A stretch of 64,000 nt of DNA, taken from the NCBI GenBank assembly GCA_022818135.1, contig JAFMSR010000007.1, positions 23,997,846 through 24,061,845 on the forward strand, read 5' to 3'. The notes beneath the pieces were generated by a model, which saw nothing but the letters and a program-made list of their open reading frames with translations, was not told the DNA's origin and did no database searches. Shown one piece after another: positions 53,660 through 64,000 of the stretch (the first letter of the stretch is position 1; every line of letters begins with the position of its first letter). The translations under genes and the position numbers were made by a program. Source of the stretch: Saxidomus purpurata (lineage: Eukaryota; Mollusca; Bivalvia; Venerida; Veneridae).

Positions 53660-54470
53660 TTATACCCCCGAACACAATTTGTAACGGGGGGGGGGGGTAA
53701 ACTGGATTCAGCTTGTATGTATGTCCGTCTATCCGTCCGTCCGTCCGTGTCTGTAGACGGAATCTTGTGGACACTAAATCTCCAAAACCCCTGGTCAGAA
53801 TTTAATGATACTTCACAGAAGTGATAAGTGCAGTGCCTAGTTATGCAAGGTCTAGTTCACAGGGGCTCGAGATAGTAAAATATTGTGAACACTAAATCTC
53901 CGAAACCTTTGTTCAGAATTTAATGATACTTCACAGAACTGATAAGTACTATGCCTTGTTTAGCATGGTCCATGTTTTGGGTCACTAGGTAAAAGGTCAA
54001 GGTTACAGGGACTCGAGATAGTAAAACGTTGCGGATGCTAAATCTCCAAAACCCCTGGTCGGATTTCAATGATACTTCACAGAAGTGATAAGTACCATGC
54101 CTAGTTATGCATAGTCCATGTTCCGGGTCACTAGGTCAATGGTTTATGTCACAGGAGCTCGGGATAGAAAAAGCTTGTGCGCTTTTAATCTCCAAAAGTC
54201 ACAATTTAATGATATTTTACAGAAGTGATAAGTACCATGCATAGCTTTGTATGGTCCATGTTTTGGGTCACTATGTCAAGGTCATAGGGACTCGACATAA
54301 TAAAATCTTGTGCGCTCTAAATCTCCAAAACCCCTGTTCAGAATTTAATTATACTTCACACAAGTGACAAGTACCATGCCTTATGTTGTGCATGGTCCAA
54401 TAATAAAAGCATCAAATGTTAAATAGATTTTATAAATTGTGTCAGTGGGATGCTCGGGGGGGGGGGGTAT
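53660..54470 (+). mobile_element. Pearl-like non-autonomous element with G-tract ends
   Basis: Starts TATACCCCCGAACACAATTT, a G10 run and CCGTCTATCCGTCCGTCCGT, and ends with a G-run followed by TATTTATCACC. Five or so modules share AAATCTCCAAAACCCCTG, CAGAATTTAATGATACTTCA, CAGAAGTGATAAGTACCATG and TAGTATAG-like joints. Same architecture as 12092-13122 but an unrelated core. Confidence 0.75.
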
Positions 54471-54856
54471 TTATCACCTTCAATGATAGTTCTAGTTGTT
54501 TCTATTTTATTTTGTTTTAAACAACCATTTGTTTATATTCTCAGTCAATGTTTATTAATTCGACATGTATACATATGAAAATACCATCATCACACTGAAA
54601 CATCTCTTAAACTGTTGTTATTTCTACATATTCTTCTTGCATCTTTCATTATGTTTCATTACATGTTGCAGTGGGCACAAACTTGCAAAAGTCTTCATTT
54701 AATCTGGTTATAGGAAAACATGTACTGTTGTGATTTTAGTGTACATCATATTCCAGTTTACATTATTGCAAATCATCAAACTTTTTTTCCCATTTATATC
54801 ATGTTTTTTTTTAATGTATTACAATACTTAACAAAATTACTTTTAGCGATAGAAAT

Positions 54857-55090
54857 AATAATAATAATAATAATAATCTCTTTATTTAAAGAAGCTAACT
54901 CATTAAGCATATGTACATAAAGCAACACATTTCTTATCTACCATGAGGTCTTCTATTAACAATAATAATACACAATTGAGAAAAACTATAATCATACATC
55001 AACTAAGAAAAACTAACACAACACATGCACACACGCACACCCGCACACACACACGTACACTCACATACAGCAGAACTTCATTATTATATT
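54857..55090 (-). mobile_element. Retroelement 3' end with (AAT)n tail
   Basis: (AAT)8 followed by CTCTTTATTTAAAGAAGC, AAGCATATGTACATAAAGC and TACCATGAGGTCTTC, then a CA-rich stretch. The first part matches 23252-23345. On the minus strand this reads as the 3' terminus plus (ATT)n tail of a CR1/L2-like retroelement. No coding part was recognised. Confidence 0.5.
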
Positions 55091-56029
55091 ATACAATCAT
55101 TTACTGAGTAGTATATATATTTTTTATTCATTTATAGTAATGACTCATGCACTGTCAACGATGGGGTATCGTCGTATAAATTTGACAAAAGTAAGTTATG
55201 CCGGGCAAGTTTGAATTGCTAAGTGTTTTTACTCTTTTATTTTAGTAATGGGTTCTATTTGCCTTAAAACAGAGTAAATATAAATTATTCCACAAAATTG
55301 AGGTTTTAAGCCTCCAAACAGCTGCAGGGCATACGATACATTTAGAAATACTTAGAAATGATTTCGCGCGTTTAAAGTTAGAGATTTTCGCGAGTGTTGT
55401 ATTTCCTCGAAATTAGATTACCGCGAATATGTATATCTATATCTAAACTGTTGTAAACTTTTTAGTTTTACGATTTATGAAATTTTAATAACAGATAGCA
55501 CACAATTAGTTTGGAATTAAACTAATTAGTTGGGAATTAAACTAACTTTACTTGTTCAAAAAGTCAAACGGTACTAATAGACTGATGTGTTTCAAATATT
55601 TTTTAGATTCACGAAAAACACCAATGTGTTGTATATTGAAAATAGCCAGGATTAGTCCAATTTAACACTTGTCGGACTGGTGGTACATTTAAGTTGGTGT
55701 CTCACTTGGAACACAGTGTGTTCATAATGTACAATTTATCACCAGAATGTATAAGACATACAATTTTTCATAAATACAATGTACATTTCGTACATTAAAA
55801 TCAAACAGTCTAAGGCAATACTTGAAACTAATTAGCTTAACCTGGCAATTACGTAACTGTTGCAACTTCTATTACGTGGTATTCTTGATAAGAACGATCG
55901 ATTGGATACGATAAGATCGATTGGAATGATCCCGTGAAAGCTTATAGCCGCGAAAATGCCTTAGGCTAAATTGTTTTAAAAATGCGAAATATAGTATCCG
56001 CGAAAGTTTCCAGGTTTACAGCATATTGA

Positions 56030-56700
56030 TTCCATCGTTCGTTTGTCCGTCCTTCCGCAAGGCTTTTGTGCGGAACATAATTTCAAAAAGGCATTGAAGG
56101 AAATCAGTTGATACTTCGTAATTATTCTTTTGATAGAAAACAATATGAGGAAACCCAATGCACTAGAAACAAAATTCTAACTTCATTATTTATACAGCCT
56201 TACTGCCTTTAGACTTTTTTATTGTGCAGATCATAACTGGGACAATATTGAATGGAATCAATAAACATTTCTATATTTGTAGAAGATAAAAGAAAAAGTG
56301 CAGTGTCAAAGAATCATGACTGTAGCTTCATTATATTTAGAGTTATTGTCCTTAGCTACTGATTCTTCATATACTGACAACTGAAGGAAAATGAGAGAAA
56401 ATGCACAAAATCATATTGTTAGCTTCATTTATTTAGGTATGCCCTTAGCGTCTTTGTCTTTTGCAGAGCATTTATGGAATCAACTGATATTTTATATATT
56501 CCTTGTGCAGAGAATACCTAAAAAGTATTGAAGAATATTAACTTATGCTTCATATATTAAAAATGGAAAATGAGAGGAAAAGTACGACAAAAGTCATAAC
56601 TCTAGCTTTATTAGCTTAAGAGTCATGCCCTAAGTTTCTTTGTCGTTTGCAAAACTTAAACTCAGAAAAGTATTGAGTGAATAAGTTGATACTTTATGGG
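56030..56700 (+). mobile_element. Pearl-like degenerate tandem element
   Basis: After CCATCGTTCGTTTGTCCGTC and CTTCCGCAAGGC, modules of about 160-180 bp recur with CATTGAAGGAAATC-type starts, TAGCTTCATTATATTTAG, GCCCTTAG and CTTTGTC.TTTGCA. About four diverged modules. No coding potential. Confidence 0.6.
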
Positions 56701-57740
56701 CTGTTACATCAATACATTATACATGTATTATGATTATTCTGTTTACGTATAAATCACCCACTAAATTCGAAAAACCAACTTGTTTTTATACTTCGCGGAA
56801 TATCATAAAATTAAATGACTGATTTGATCTTGTTTACTAGTGAAAATGTTTTGCTTTGTTGGTCGCTTTCTGCAAAAGATTGAGACTTTTCATTCCCTGT
56901 TTTGCGAAATAAACTTTACATTATCCAAAATTATAGTCGCTCATAGTTTTGTTTTGATGACCATGATACTATTAACAGCTCTGGACAGTACGAAACAACG
57001 ATTTTACACTGCAAAATGTGTGAATTATGTAAATATTGTTTTGCAAATTATTATCTTCTTCTTTATTTTTGTTTACAGTGATTTCACAATCATTGCGTCA
57101 TTGTGTTATTACAAACATGTATAAATGTATAAACGTCTCATTGCATAAGATAGGGGAGTGAGTCTGAGATCTATATGGAGTTGAAGTCGAGTCTATTGAG
57201 TTAAATCAAGTTGGGTTCGGTTAGGAGTCAAAAATTAACTAAAAATATTTCGGACTCTGAAACTATTTGACATATTTTGGCTTTGGACAAAATCATAACA
57301 CGGCGCTGAGTGTTTATACCTGGAAATGATGTTTAAGTTGAATTGTACATAAAGTTTTGCATTGTAAATAAATCTCTGTGTGTTTGAAACGATGGACTTT
57401 CTCAAATTATTGCAACTCATTAGCGTACATGTCGTGTTACATTGGTCTGATATTTAAGGTCGGACTTTTCAAGTCGATGACATTTTTGCGTGCTTTAAAA
57501 TGAAAACTTCTTAAAAAAAAGTTTGTGGATAACATGAATACACCAGGGGTCGTATTCCAGTAGCATCTTAAATGATTTCTTAAGTATTTTAACTTAAAAG
57601 AGACATACCCTATAACTGATGTTAAAAAATGACCTCCAAAACATAAATAAAAGAATCTTCGGAAATATTATAACTTAACCTAAACGTTTCAGCTATGCTT
57701 TCCCAGTCATTATCGATAAAATCAGCGGTTTAAAATATGA

Positions 57741-57959
57741 TGTACCGTAAACCATTTAATAATCTATGTAGAGTTGTTATTGTGCAATTAAGTGGTGGAT
57801 GCGATTTATTATAGAAGGCCTCTATATTGATAAATTGTGGTAAAATGAGGCATTTTTCGCCATAGGTTCCTCTTTGAATATTTATCATTTTACGTTCATT
57901 GAACACGTAATCTAAGTTTCGAGAATATAATCTGCTAGATGTAGGGAGTGCCCCTTTAA
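57741..57959 (+). repeat. Dispersed repeat A, copy 2
   Basis: Partner of 43811-44050 in the same orientation, ending TGCTAGATGTAGGGAGTGCC. The 57730-57999 minus-strand frame is incidental. Confidence 0.75.
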
Positions 57960-58137
57960 GTCCAAAATGTTTAATTATTATAATTCTCTCAACAGTCAAT
58001 GACTGTGTGTAATTTCATCATCTTTATAGAAAATGGTCATGGGAGATTTAATAAATGTTCAACATGCTGCAATGCATATTTACCTTTTTAAATTATCTTC
58101 TTAAGGAAATTGTTAATTTTAAGGAAGATTTCTATGT

Positions 58138-58194
58138 AATTTCAATTTAGTAATTTCAATTTAGTCATTTCAATTAGGTCATTTCAATTAAGAA
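58138..58194 (+). repeat. Short tandem repeat, about 14-bp ATTTCAATTTAGTA unit
   Basis: Four consecutive near-identical units (AATTTCAATTTAGT, then AATTTCAATTTAGTC, ATTTCAATTAGGTC, ATTTCAATTA). Confidence 0.9.
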
Positions 58195-58319
58195 CTTATT
58201 GCTACACTACTGGGGAGTGACAATTGTTAGGCGACAGTATGACTTAAGAATTAAACATACAATTATATTCTATAAGCATAACGCGCATATCAATAATTTC
58301 AGAAAATATTGTTGCTATT

Positions 58320-58970
58320 ATTGAAAATTTCAACCAAACTTTAATACCTCACCAGATGAATATGCTTTGAAATTTAATTTATATATTGTTAATATCATTA
58401 TTCTTTATTCAAAATTCAGGTTCTTTTTTTCATCTGGAATTATATTCTACATTTATTTTACGGCTATACCATTCAAGTTATGGAAATATCATGAAATTAA
58501 CGCTTACTTTTCTGCTAATTTACAATTAGAATTTACTGTTTTTCTAAGGAAACTTTTATTTAGAAATATATATATTATGTCAAAGATTAAGGGGATGGAT
58601 TTTCAGAAAGTTGTTAAAATGATTGACAAAATCAAACATCCTCTAAGTGATAATTGTTTAACTTCGCGTTACCATTTTTGCTTGGTATAGCTTACGATGT
58701 TATTATAATTTCAGTTCAATAACAGAAGATATCAGTGAGAGGTTGCATTCGACTTGCTTTCTGGAAGTATAATATACTATTTTAAGTGTTTAGCTCACCT
58801 GGGCATGAAGTGTTAATAGTTATGAATATTAAGGATCCATCGTCCGTCCGTCCAAAATTGTTTGTGAACACACTAGAGGCCACATTGTGCACCTACTTAT
58901 CCTGCAAATTGGTCAGGAAGTGTGTCTTGATAACAAATGGAAACTGGATTACGTGGGGTCACCGGGTCAA
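58320..58970 (+). repeat. Left arm of large imperfect inverted duplication
   Basis: This arm matches the reverse complement of 61047-61690 throughout, in order: AAACTTTAATAYCT, CAGGTKCTTTTTTC, ATTTATTTTACRGCTA, TATGGAAATATCATGAA, TTTCAGAAAGTTGTT, TTGCTTGGTATAGCTTACGA, GACTTGCTTTCTGGAAGTA, ATTTTAAGTGTTTAGCT, TAACACACT-type and GGATYACGTGGGRTCACCGG. The part from 58787 inward (TTAGCTCACCTGGGCATGAA, CCATCGTCCGTCCGTCC) looks like the end of a pearl-like element carried within the arm. The frame at 58367-58690 lies across it and is not supported. Confidence 0.8.
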
Positions 58971-59082
58971 ATAATATTTAAAAAAAACCTTATCAACACT
59001 ATAGAAACCACATTTGACCCCCAATCATCATGGAAACTGGTCAGAATGTTTGTTTTGATTATTTCTATGTAAACCAACAGAC

Positions 59083-59715
59083 AAGGTACACACTGAATGA
59101 ATCCTACAACTATGTCACACGGCAACAGACAAGGTACACATTGAATGAAATCTCAAACTATGATACAAGGCAACAGACAAGATACACATTGAATGAATCC
59201 AGCAACAATGACACAGGCAACAGTTAAGATACACATTGAATAAATCCTCCAACCATTGCAAAAGGCAACAGACAAGGTACACATTGAATGAATCCTCCAA
59301 CCATGACAAATTGCAACAGACAAGGTACACATTGAATGAAATCTCAAACTATGACACAAGGCAACAGACAAGATACACCTTGAATGAATCCAGCACCAGT
59401 GACATAGGCAACAGTTAAGATACACATTGAATAAATCCTCCAACCATTGAAAAAGGCAACAGACAAAGTACACATTGAGTGACTCCTCCAACTATGACAA
59501 ATGGCAGACAAGGTATACATTGAATGAATTCTCCAATTATAACACAAGGCGACAAACAAGGTACACATTGAATGAATTCTCCGACTAAGACACAAGGCGA
59601 CAAACAAGGTACACATAGAATGAATTCTCCAACTTTGAGACAAGGCGACAAACAAGGTATACATTGCATGAAACTTCCAACAATAACACAAGGCTACAGA
59701 CAAGGAACACAAGGC
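59083..59715 (+). repeat. 48-bp minisatellite, about 13 copies, with 192-bp higher-order repeat
   Basis: The unit is AACAGACAAGGTACACATTG then AATGAATCCTCCAACTATGACACAAGGC. Monomers differ, and a block of four (including the variants AGCAACAATGACACAGGCAA and CAGTTAAGATACACATTGAA) recurs about 192 bp later (59149 versus 59341), so the array grew by multi-monomer steps. Minus-strand frames across it (59115-59330, 59153-59491, 59344-59835) are repeat translations. Confidence 0.9.
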
Positions 59716-59929
59716 TATATGTTTGCTACGTGCAAAAGTAAAGGAAAACACAAACATATGTAGATACAACACAAACTCTGAACTAGCACGCATATAAAAT
59801 ACTGCATGAAGTTTCAATTTATGAGGTGAGGTCATCCTAGCTTAACACTTCTCGGAGTGTAGGGATGTATTAGCTCACTAGCTGGGTTGTCAGTAGAACA
59901 CCTTATCGCCCTCTTACACTTTGTCATAA

Positions 59930-60445
59930 CCATCAATTTAGTGACAAAATCTAAGTACAAAAGGGGGCATAACTCTGTCAAAGATGAGCTTGCATAAAAC
60001 ATCTGGCGGCATCATGACCCTTTTGTCATAAGCAATACCATTTAAAAAATTGATGAAGAAACTTTAAGAAATGGCAAAGTAATAGCCAAAATTTAGGTCG
60101 TAAAGGGGCAAACCTCTGTGATATATGACCACCACCTACAAAATTTGGCGGCACACGACCCTTTTGTCATAAACAATGCAATTTGAAAGTATGATGAAGA
60201 AATCTTAAGAAATAGCAGTTATAGCAAACGTTAAGTTTTCGTGATAAAAACTTAGTACAAAAGGGGCATAACTCTGTCAAATTTAAGATTGACTCACAAA
60301 ATTTGGCGGCATCATGACCCTTTTGTCATCAGCAATACAATAATTTGTAAAGTTTGATGAAGAAGTACTAAGAAATGGCAAAATTATAGCCAACGATAAG
60401 TTTTTGTGATGGACCGACGGACCGACAGACAAAGCGATCCCTATG
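59930..60445 (+). mobile_element. Pearl-like non-autonomous element, about 150-bp core
   Basis: Three modules share AGTACAAAAGGGGGCATAAC, TCTGTCAAA, TTTGGCGGCATCATGACCCT and TTTGTCAT.AGCAATAC. It ends TTTTTGTGATGGACCGACGG then ACCGACAGACAAAGCGATCC. Same family as the fragment at 49490-49640. It is inserted in duplicated segment B, which copy A lacks. Confidence 0.8.
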
Positions 60446-61046
60446 TATCACCTTTTCTCTGAAAGACGGACACAACAATGTTTTGTCCAAAGTTTCTGCA
60501 AATACTTCGCACGGCAGTCATTCAGTGTTAATGTCACCTTTCATGTTAGCAAAAACCTTTTACGTTTAGAGTTTATGATAACATTTTGTGAAAACACGTC
60601 CCAAGAGATTTGCACGAAAACTACAATGCCCTTAGCAATACAGGCATGTAACACATTAAGTCGAAGTTATACGAACAGATGTCCTCGTAGATGACACTGG
60701 ACATTAGTCTAGTTGTCTAATGATTTCCTGGTCTAAGACAAATAAGAAGTATAAAATATAAAAACAAACATCATCTAAAACGTAATATTATACGAACATA
60801 GTATGTTGCATATGAATAACGCCAATGCAGCGAACATTCTGAGTAATTTCCTTGGGGAAAATGACGTTATGACATGACATTCTTACTCACGCGCAACATC
60901 AGGTTAAATTGGTTACATAAATTTGTTTCAATAATTGGACAACTCTGCAATGAAATATGATTAGATTATATTTCTCAAAAATGTTAATACTCTATCTTTA
61001 CACCAAGGTTACCAAATGATTAAACAGGGCAAAGGTTGTTTTTTTT

Positions 61047-61690
61047 TACCCGGTGATCCCACGTGATCCAGTTTCCTCTTTTTATCAAGACACACTCTTT
61101 GACCAATTTGCATGATGTGTACTTGCAAAATGCGGTCTAAAGTGTGTTTACAAACAATTGTGGACGTATGACGATGGACATCCATCGATCCAGAAAGTTC
61201 ACTATTACCACTTCGTGCCCAGGTTAGCTAAACACTTAAAATGTTCTATTTTACTTCCAGAAAGCAAGTCAAATACAGCCTCTCGTAGATATCTTCTGTT
61301 ATTAAATTTAAATTATAATAACATCGTAAGCTATACCAAGCAAAAAGGGTAACGCAAATTTAGAAAGTTATAAGAGGTTGCTTGATTTGGTGAATCATTA
61401 AAACAACTTTCTGAAATTCTAGCCCCTTCATCTATCACATAATACATGTATGTATATTTCTAGGTACAAATTTCTTATCTTTAGAAACACAGTAAATTAG
61501 CAAAAATTTATAAGCGTTGAATTCATGATATTTCCATAAAACAATGTAGCTGTAAAATAAATGAAGAATATAGATCAAGAAGAAAAAAGCACCTGGATTT
61601 AGATCAAAGAATCATTTATAAACAAGACCTTCAGTAATTTCAAAAAGTTTTGTTCAGTTGAAGATATTAAAGTTTCAAAAATTAGTAATG
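61047..61690 (-). repeat. Right arm of large imperfect inverted duplication
   Basis: Reverse-complement partner of 58320-58970. It reaches the start of the tandem array at about 61700, where homology stops. Confidence 0.8.
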
Positions 61691-61699
61691 ACTACAAAG

Positions 61700-63130
61700 T
61701 TGGTTACTTATTCGTCATTCTTTTTTCGAATAAGGAATAAGTAATTAGTTCCACATTCCTTATTCAAACTCGAATCAGTAATAGAAAAAAATACCGGCGG
61801 TGATACGGACATTAAAGTGACATTATGCGCATATTACTGCACAAAGTGTATTTTTGGTGACAGTTTTATAAAAGCAATGTTTGGTTGCTGTGCATTTTAA
61901 TGTGTTAAATTAATGATTATGCCGCATTACTATTTGAAGTTGGTGCTTTAGATATAAAAAAATCGGACTGATAAAATGATAGTTGAATGTGTCGTTGTTG
62001 ATGTTGGTAAAGATTTCGGCAGTGGACGGGAAGCAACTCCTGCATGCATTTGTTCTTTTCTTAAATTGACTTTCCCAGTGAAATAAGAAAATCAACATTT
62101 TGAAAGTTATTTTTTCATACTGGTAGCGGGAAGAGTTTGGTGTATTGGGTTAAAAGTTATTATTTTCTCTACACTTTTGTACACACACCATTTTCAGCTG
62201 GATTTTTACTTGAAAAAAATGCGCATAATGTCACTTTAATCGTCTACACGCTTTCACATTACCAATATTAAACAGTTTCAAGGCTAAGCAAATCGAATAC
62301 AAAACTATTACAAAGAGCATTTCTGCAAAAATGAAAAAGTCGAAAAAGGAATAAGTAACTTATTAGTTACTTATTACTTATTCAAAGCGAATAAGTAAGA
62401 GAAGAAAAAACCGGCAATGACAGGGACAAGGTCGTCGTCATTCTTTCAAATTACAAAGATTAAACACGTTCAAGACCAAGCCAATCTAATATTAAGCTAT
62501 TAGATCTACAAAGACCACTTCTGTCAAAGTAAAAAGAAGTCAATTAGGTAAAACGTAACTTATTCCTCATTCAAAACAAAATAGGTTACACTAAAAAAAC
62601 CGGCATTGACAGGGACAAGGTAGTTGTCATTCTTTCAAATGACTAAGATTAAACAGTTTAAGCCCCAGCAAACCTAATATAATATAAAACTGTTAAAAAG
62701 AGCATTTCTGGAAAAAAAACTTCTGTAAAAAAGGGGGCAAAAGTAACAGAACAGATAACGGCGGTGACAGGGACAAATGAATGTCGATATAATTATTTCA
62801 CATTTAATTTACCAATATAAAAACAGTTTTAAGACCAAGATATAAGGTCGTCGTCATTATCTTAAATTACAAAGGTTAATCAGTTGAAGGCCAAGCAAAC
62901 CTAATATAAAACTATTACAAAGAGCATTTCTGAAAAAAATGAAAGTCGATTAAAGTATAAGTAACTGGTAACTTATTACATATTCAAACCGAATAAGGGA
63001 CATGAGAAATACCGGCGGTGGAAGGAACAAGGTTGTTGTCATTCTTTCAAATTATAAAGATTAAATAGTTGTAAGGCCTTGCAAACCTAATATAAAGCTA
63101 TTACAAAGATCATTTCTATAAAAAAAATGT
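61700..63130 (+). repeat. Tandem array, about 190-220-bp unit
   Basis: Units share ACCGGCGGTGACAGGGACAA, GTCGTCATTCTTTCAAATTA, AAGATTAAACAGTT, CAAACCTAATATAAAACTAT, TACAAAGAGCATTTCTG and GAATAAGTAACTTATTACTT. The TACAAAGAGCAT anchor falls near 62310, 62508, 62696, 62917 and 63102. At least five units are present, plus a first partial unit split by a MITE. Confidence 0.85.
61811..62240. mobile_element. 430-bp MITE with 22-bp perfect terminal inverted repeats
   Basis: Starts ATTAAAGTGACATTATGCGC and ends GCGCATAATGTCACTTTAAT, an exact inverted pair (22 bp including AT/AT). It interrupts the tandem array between GGTGATACGGAC and CGTCTACACGC. I see no convincing target duplication. The internal sequence has no transposase, so it is non-autonomous. 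The minus-strand frame 61910-62098 inside it is not supported. Confidence 0.8.
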
Positions 63131-64000
63131 AAGATTTGACGAGAAAGCATATCAATTTCTCATAATGTAATGTCAAATCAAAATGATCAGATTTTGTTCA
63201 CCGAAGACAAATCTGGCATTTGAGCAGGTGAGATAGTTACATACATAAACAAGACGATATAACGTATCAATGAGACATGGTAATTCATTATTCAATGAAG
63301 ATAGAATATGTTTTAATAGATGTCTCATCAGGTCAACAAAACAATGTTTCCTACATTGCAACCATGAAAAATGACATTTTTTGAAATACGCCTACTGCAA
63401 ATAAACATATTGCTCCTACAGAAAAGAGTAAAAAAACGGCAATTTCCTTTTCAACACCAGGACAGCTGCGGCGTCCCATAGTAACCGGGTCTTGTTTATT
63501 TTAAGACGTTATATGTACAAAAACAAAATTTATAAGATACGTGGAGAAAAAAAGTTGTTTAATGTGCATGTGCCTACTTATCTTTGACTTTTTAAAAATA
63601 TTTAATTTTCTGTTTTTGTTTTTGTTTTCAAACAAATAATTTCGCTTGGTCAGTACATAGAAAACTGAATGAAATTCAACAGTCTGAGAGTGTTTTGTAA
63701 TCATTAATTTGGATCGACGGTTTGCTACGATGTATACTTGAACAGTAGGGCCCTTCCTACCGAGTTGTAAAATTTATTTTTAATTTTAGATATACAACTG
63801 ATTATTCTTAATTCAATATAAAGTGTATTCTCAACCGGTTTTAGTCATCAAACAACGATTATAAAACAAGTTATTGATCCATTGTCCTTGGAAGAAGCCT
63901 ATATAGTCAAACATCAAGAGGTTATCATTTTTACAATAGATTTGTTTGTCTTTTGCGAATTCCAAACAATTAACATGCCGCATGGTTCAAGCTTTTTTCC
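63131..64000. other. Non-coding stretch, no gene recognised
   Basis: AT-rich sequence with two small minus-strand frames (63173-63361, 63501-63704) lacking any motif or splice partner. Confidence 0.5.

Larger units (their letters stand above)
59040..61030 (-). repeat. Duplicated segment, copy B (spacer of the inverted duplication)
   Basis: In reverse complement it parallels 52430-53165: TTAATCATTTGGTAACCTTG at 61030, GATGTTGCGCGTGAGTAAGA near 60895, TTTTGCACGTAGCAAACATA near 59730, then the 48-bp minisatellite. It is longer than copy A because of the pearl-like insertion at 59930-60445 and more minisatellite units. Confidence 0.75.

Noticed and set aside
59083..59715. CRISPR-like array
   Set aside because: Units are tandem and contiguous without unique spacers, in a eukaryotic repeat context.
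59115..59835. Cys-rich minus-strand frames with repeated CxxSVA/VCCL peptides
   Set aside because: They are read-throughs of the 48-bp minisatellite; a 48-bp unit keeps all frames periodic.

Overview
This is an AT-rich, intron-bearing, repeat-dense stretch of animal nuclear DNA. It most likely comes from a bivalve mollusc. Three observations point that way: a molluscan-style tyrosinase gene split over at least eight exons; several dispersed repeats built from short ends around tandem cores of about 150-180 bp, with CCGT/GGAC-rich ends, which resemble the 'pearl'-type elements described from bivalves; and a tRNA-derived SINE of a kind I associate with bivalves. There are no operons, ribosome binding sites or bacterial features. 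Most open reading frames longer than 60 codons are chance frames or frames through repeats.

Layout. Positions 1-12,090 hold no gene I can support, only a short tandem repeat and a perfect palindrome. Positions 12,090-21,650 carry two inverted copies of one pearl-like element, microsatellites, a dispersed repeat, a SINE head and a GC-rich island. Positions 21,890-27,521 (minus strand) hold the 5' part of a gene for a secreted or surface protein: signal peptide, PAN/apple-like segment, EGF-like segment and two sushi (CCP) modules. Its splice phases match over three exons. Its first intron holds a 5'-truncated LINE, a giant poly-T tract and a complete 386-bp miniature LTR retrotransposon. Positions 28,390-29,620 are a 37-bp minisatellite interrupted by a LINE reverse-transcriptase fragment. 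Two more LINE fragments, both minus strand, lie at 32.2-33.6 kb and 37.4-38.9 kb.

Positions 40,056-52,349 (plus strand) are the tyrosinase gene, from signal peptide to transmembrane tail. All six expected copper-ligand histidines are present. A one-base frame offset occurs near the end of exon 7. Its introns contain a pearl-like element, a strongly palindromic MITE and a SINE. Positions 52.4-64.0 kb are repeats: an imperfect inverted duplication with arms of about 650 bp (58.3-61.7 kb), a 48-bp minisatellite with higher-order structure, further pearl-like elements, and a 190-220-bp tandem array interrupted by a MITE.

The most interesting object is the miniature LTR element at 26,178-26,563. 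Each short LTR contains a tRNA-like sequence with Pol III A and B boxes. Between the LTRs are a primer-binding site complementary to the 3' end of tRNA-Lys, a residual Ty3-type 3' end and a polypurine tract, and the whole element is flanked by a 4-bp target duplication. It is in effect a tRNA-carrying TRIM.

All calls come from reading the sequence by eye. Splice sites were judged by GT/AG context and phase consistency. Repeat boundaries are approximate unless stated.
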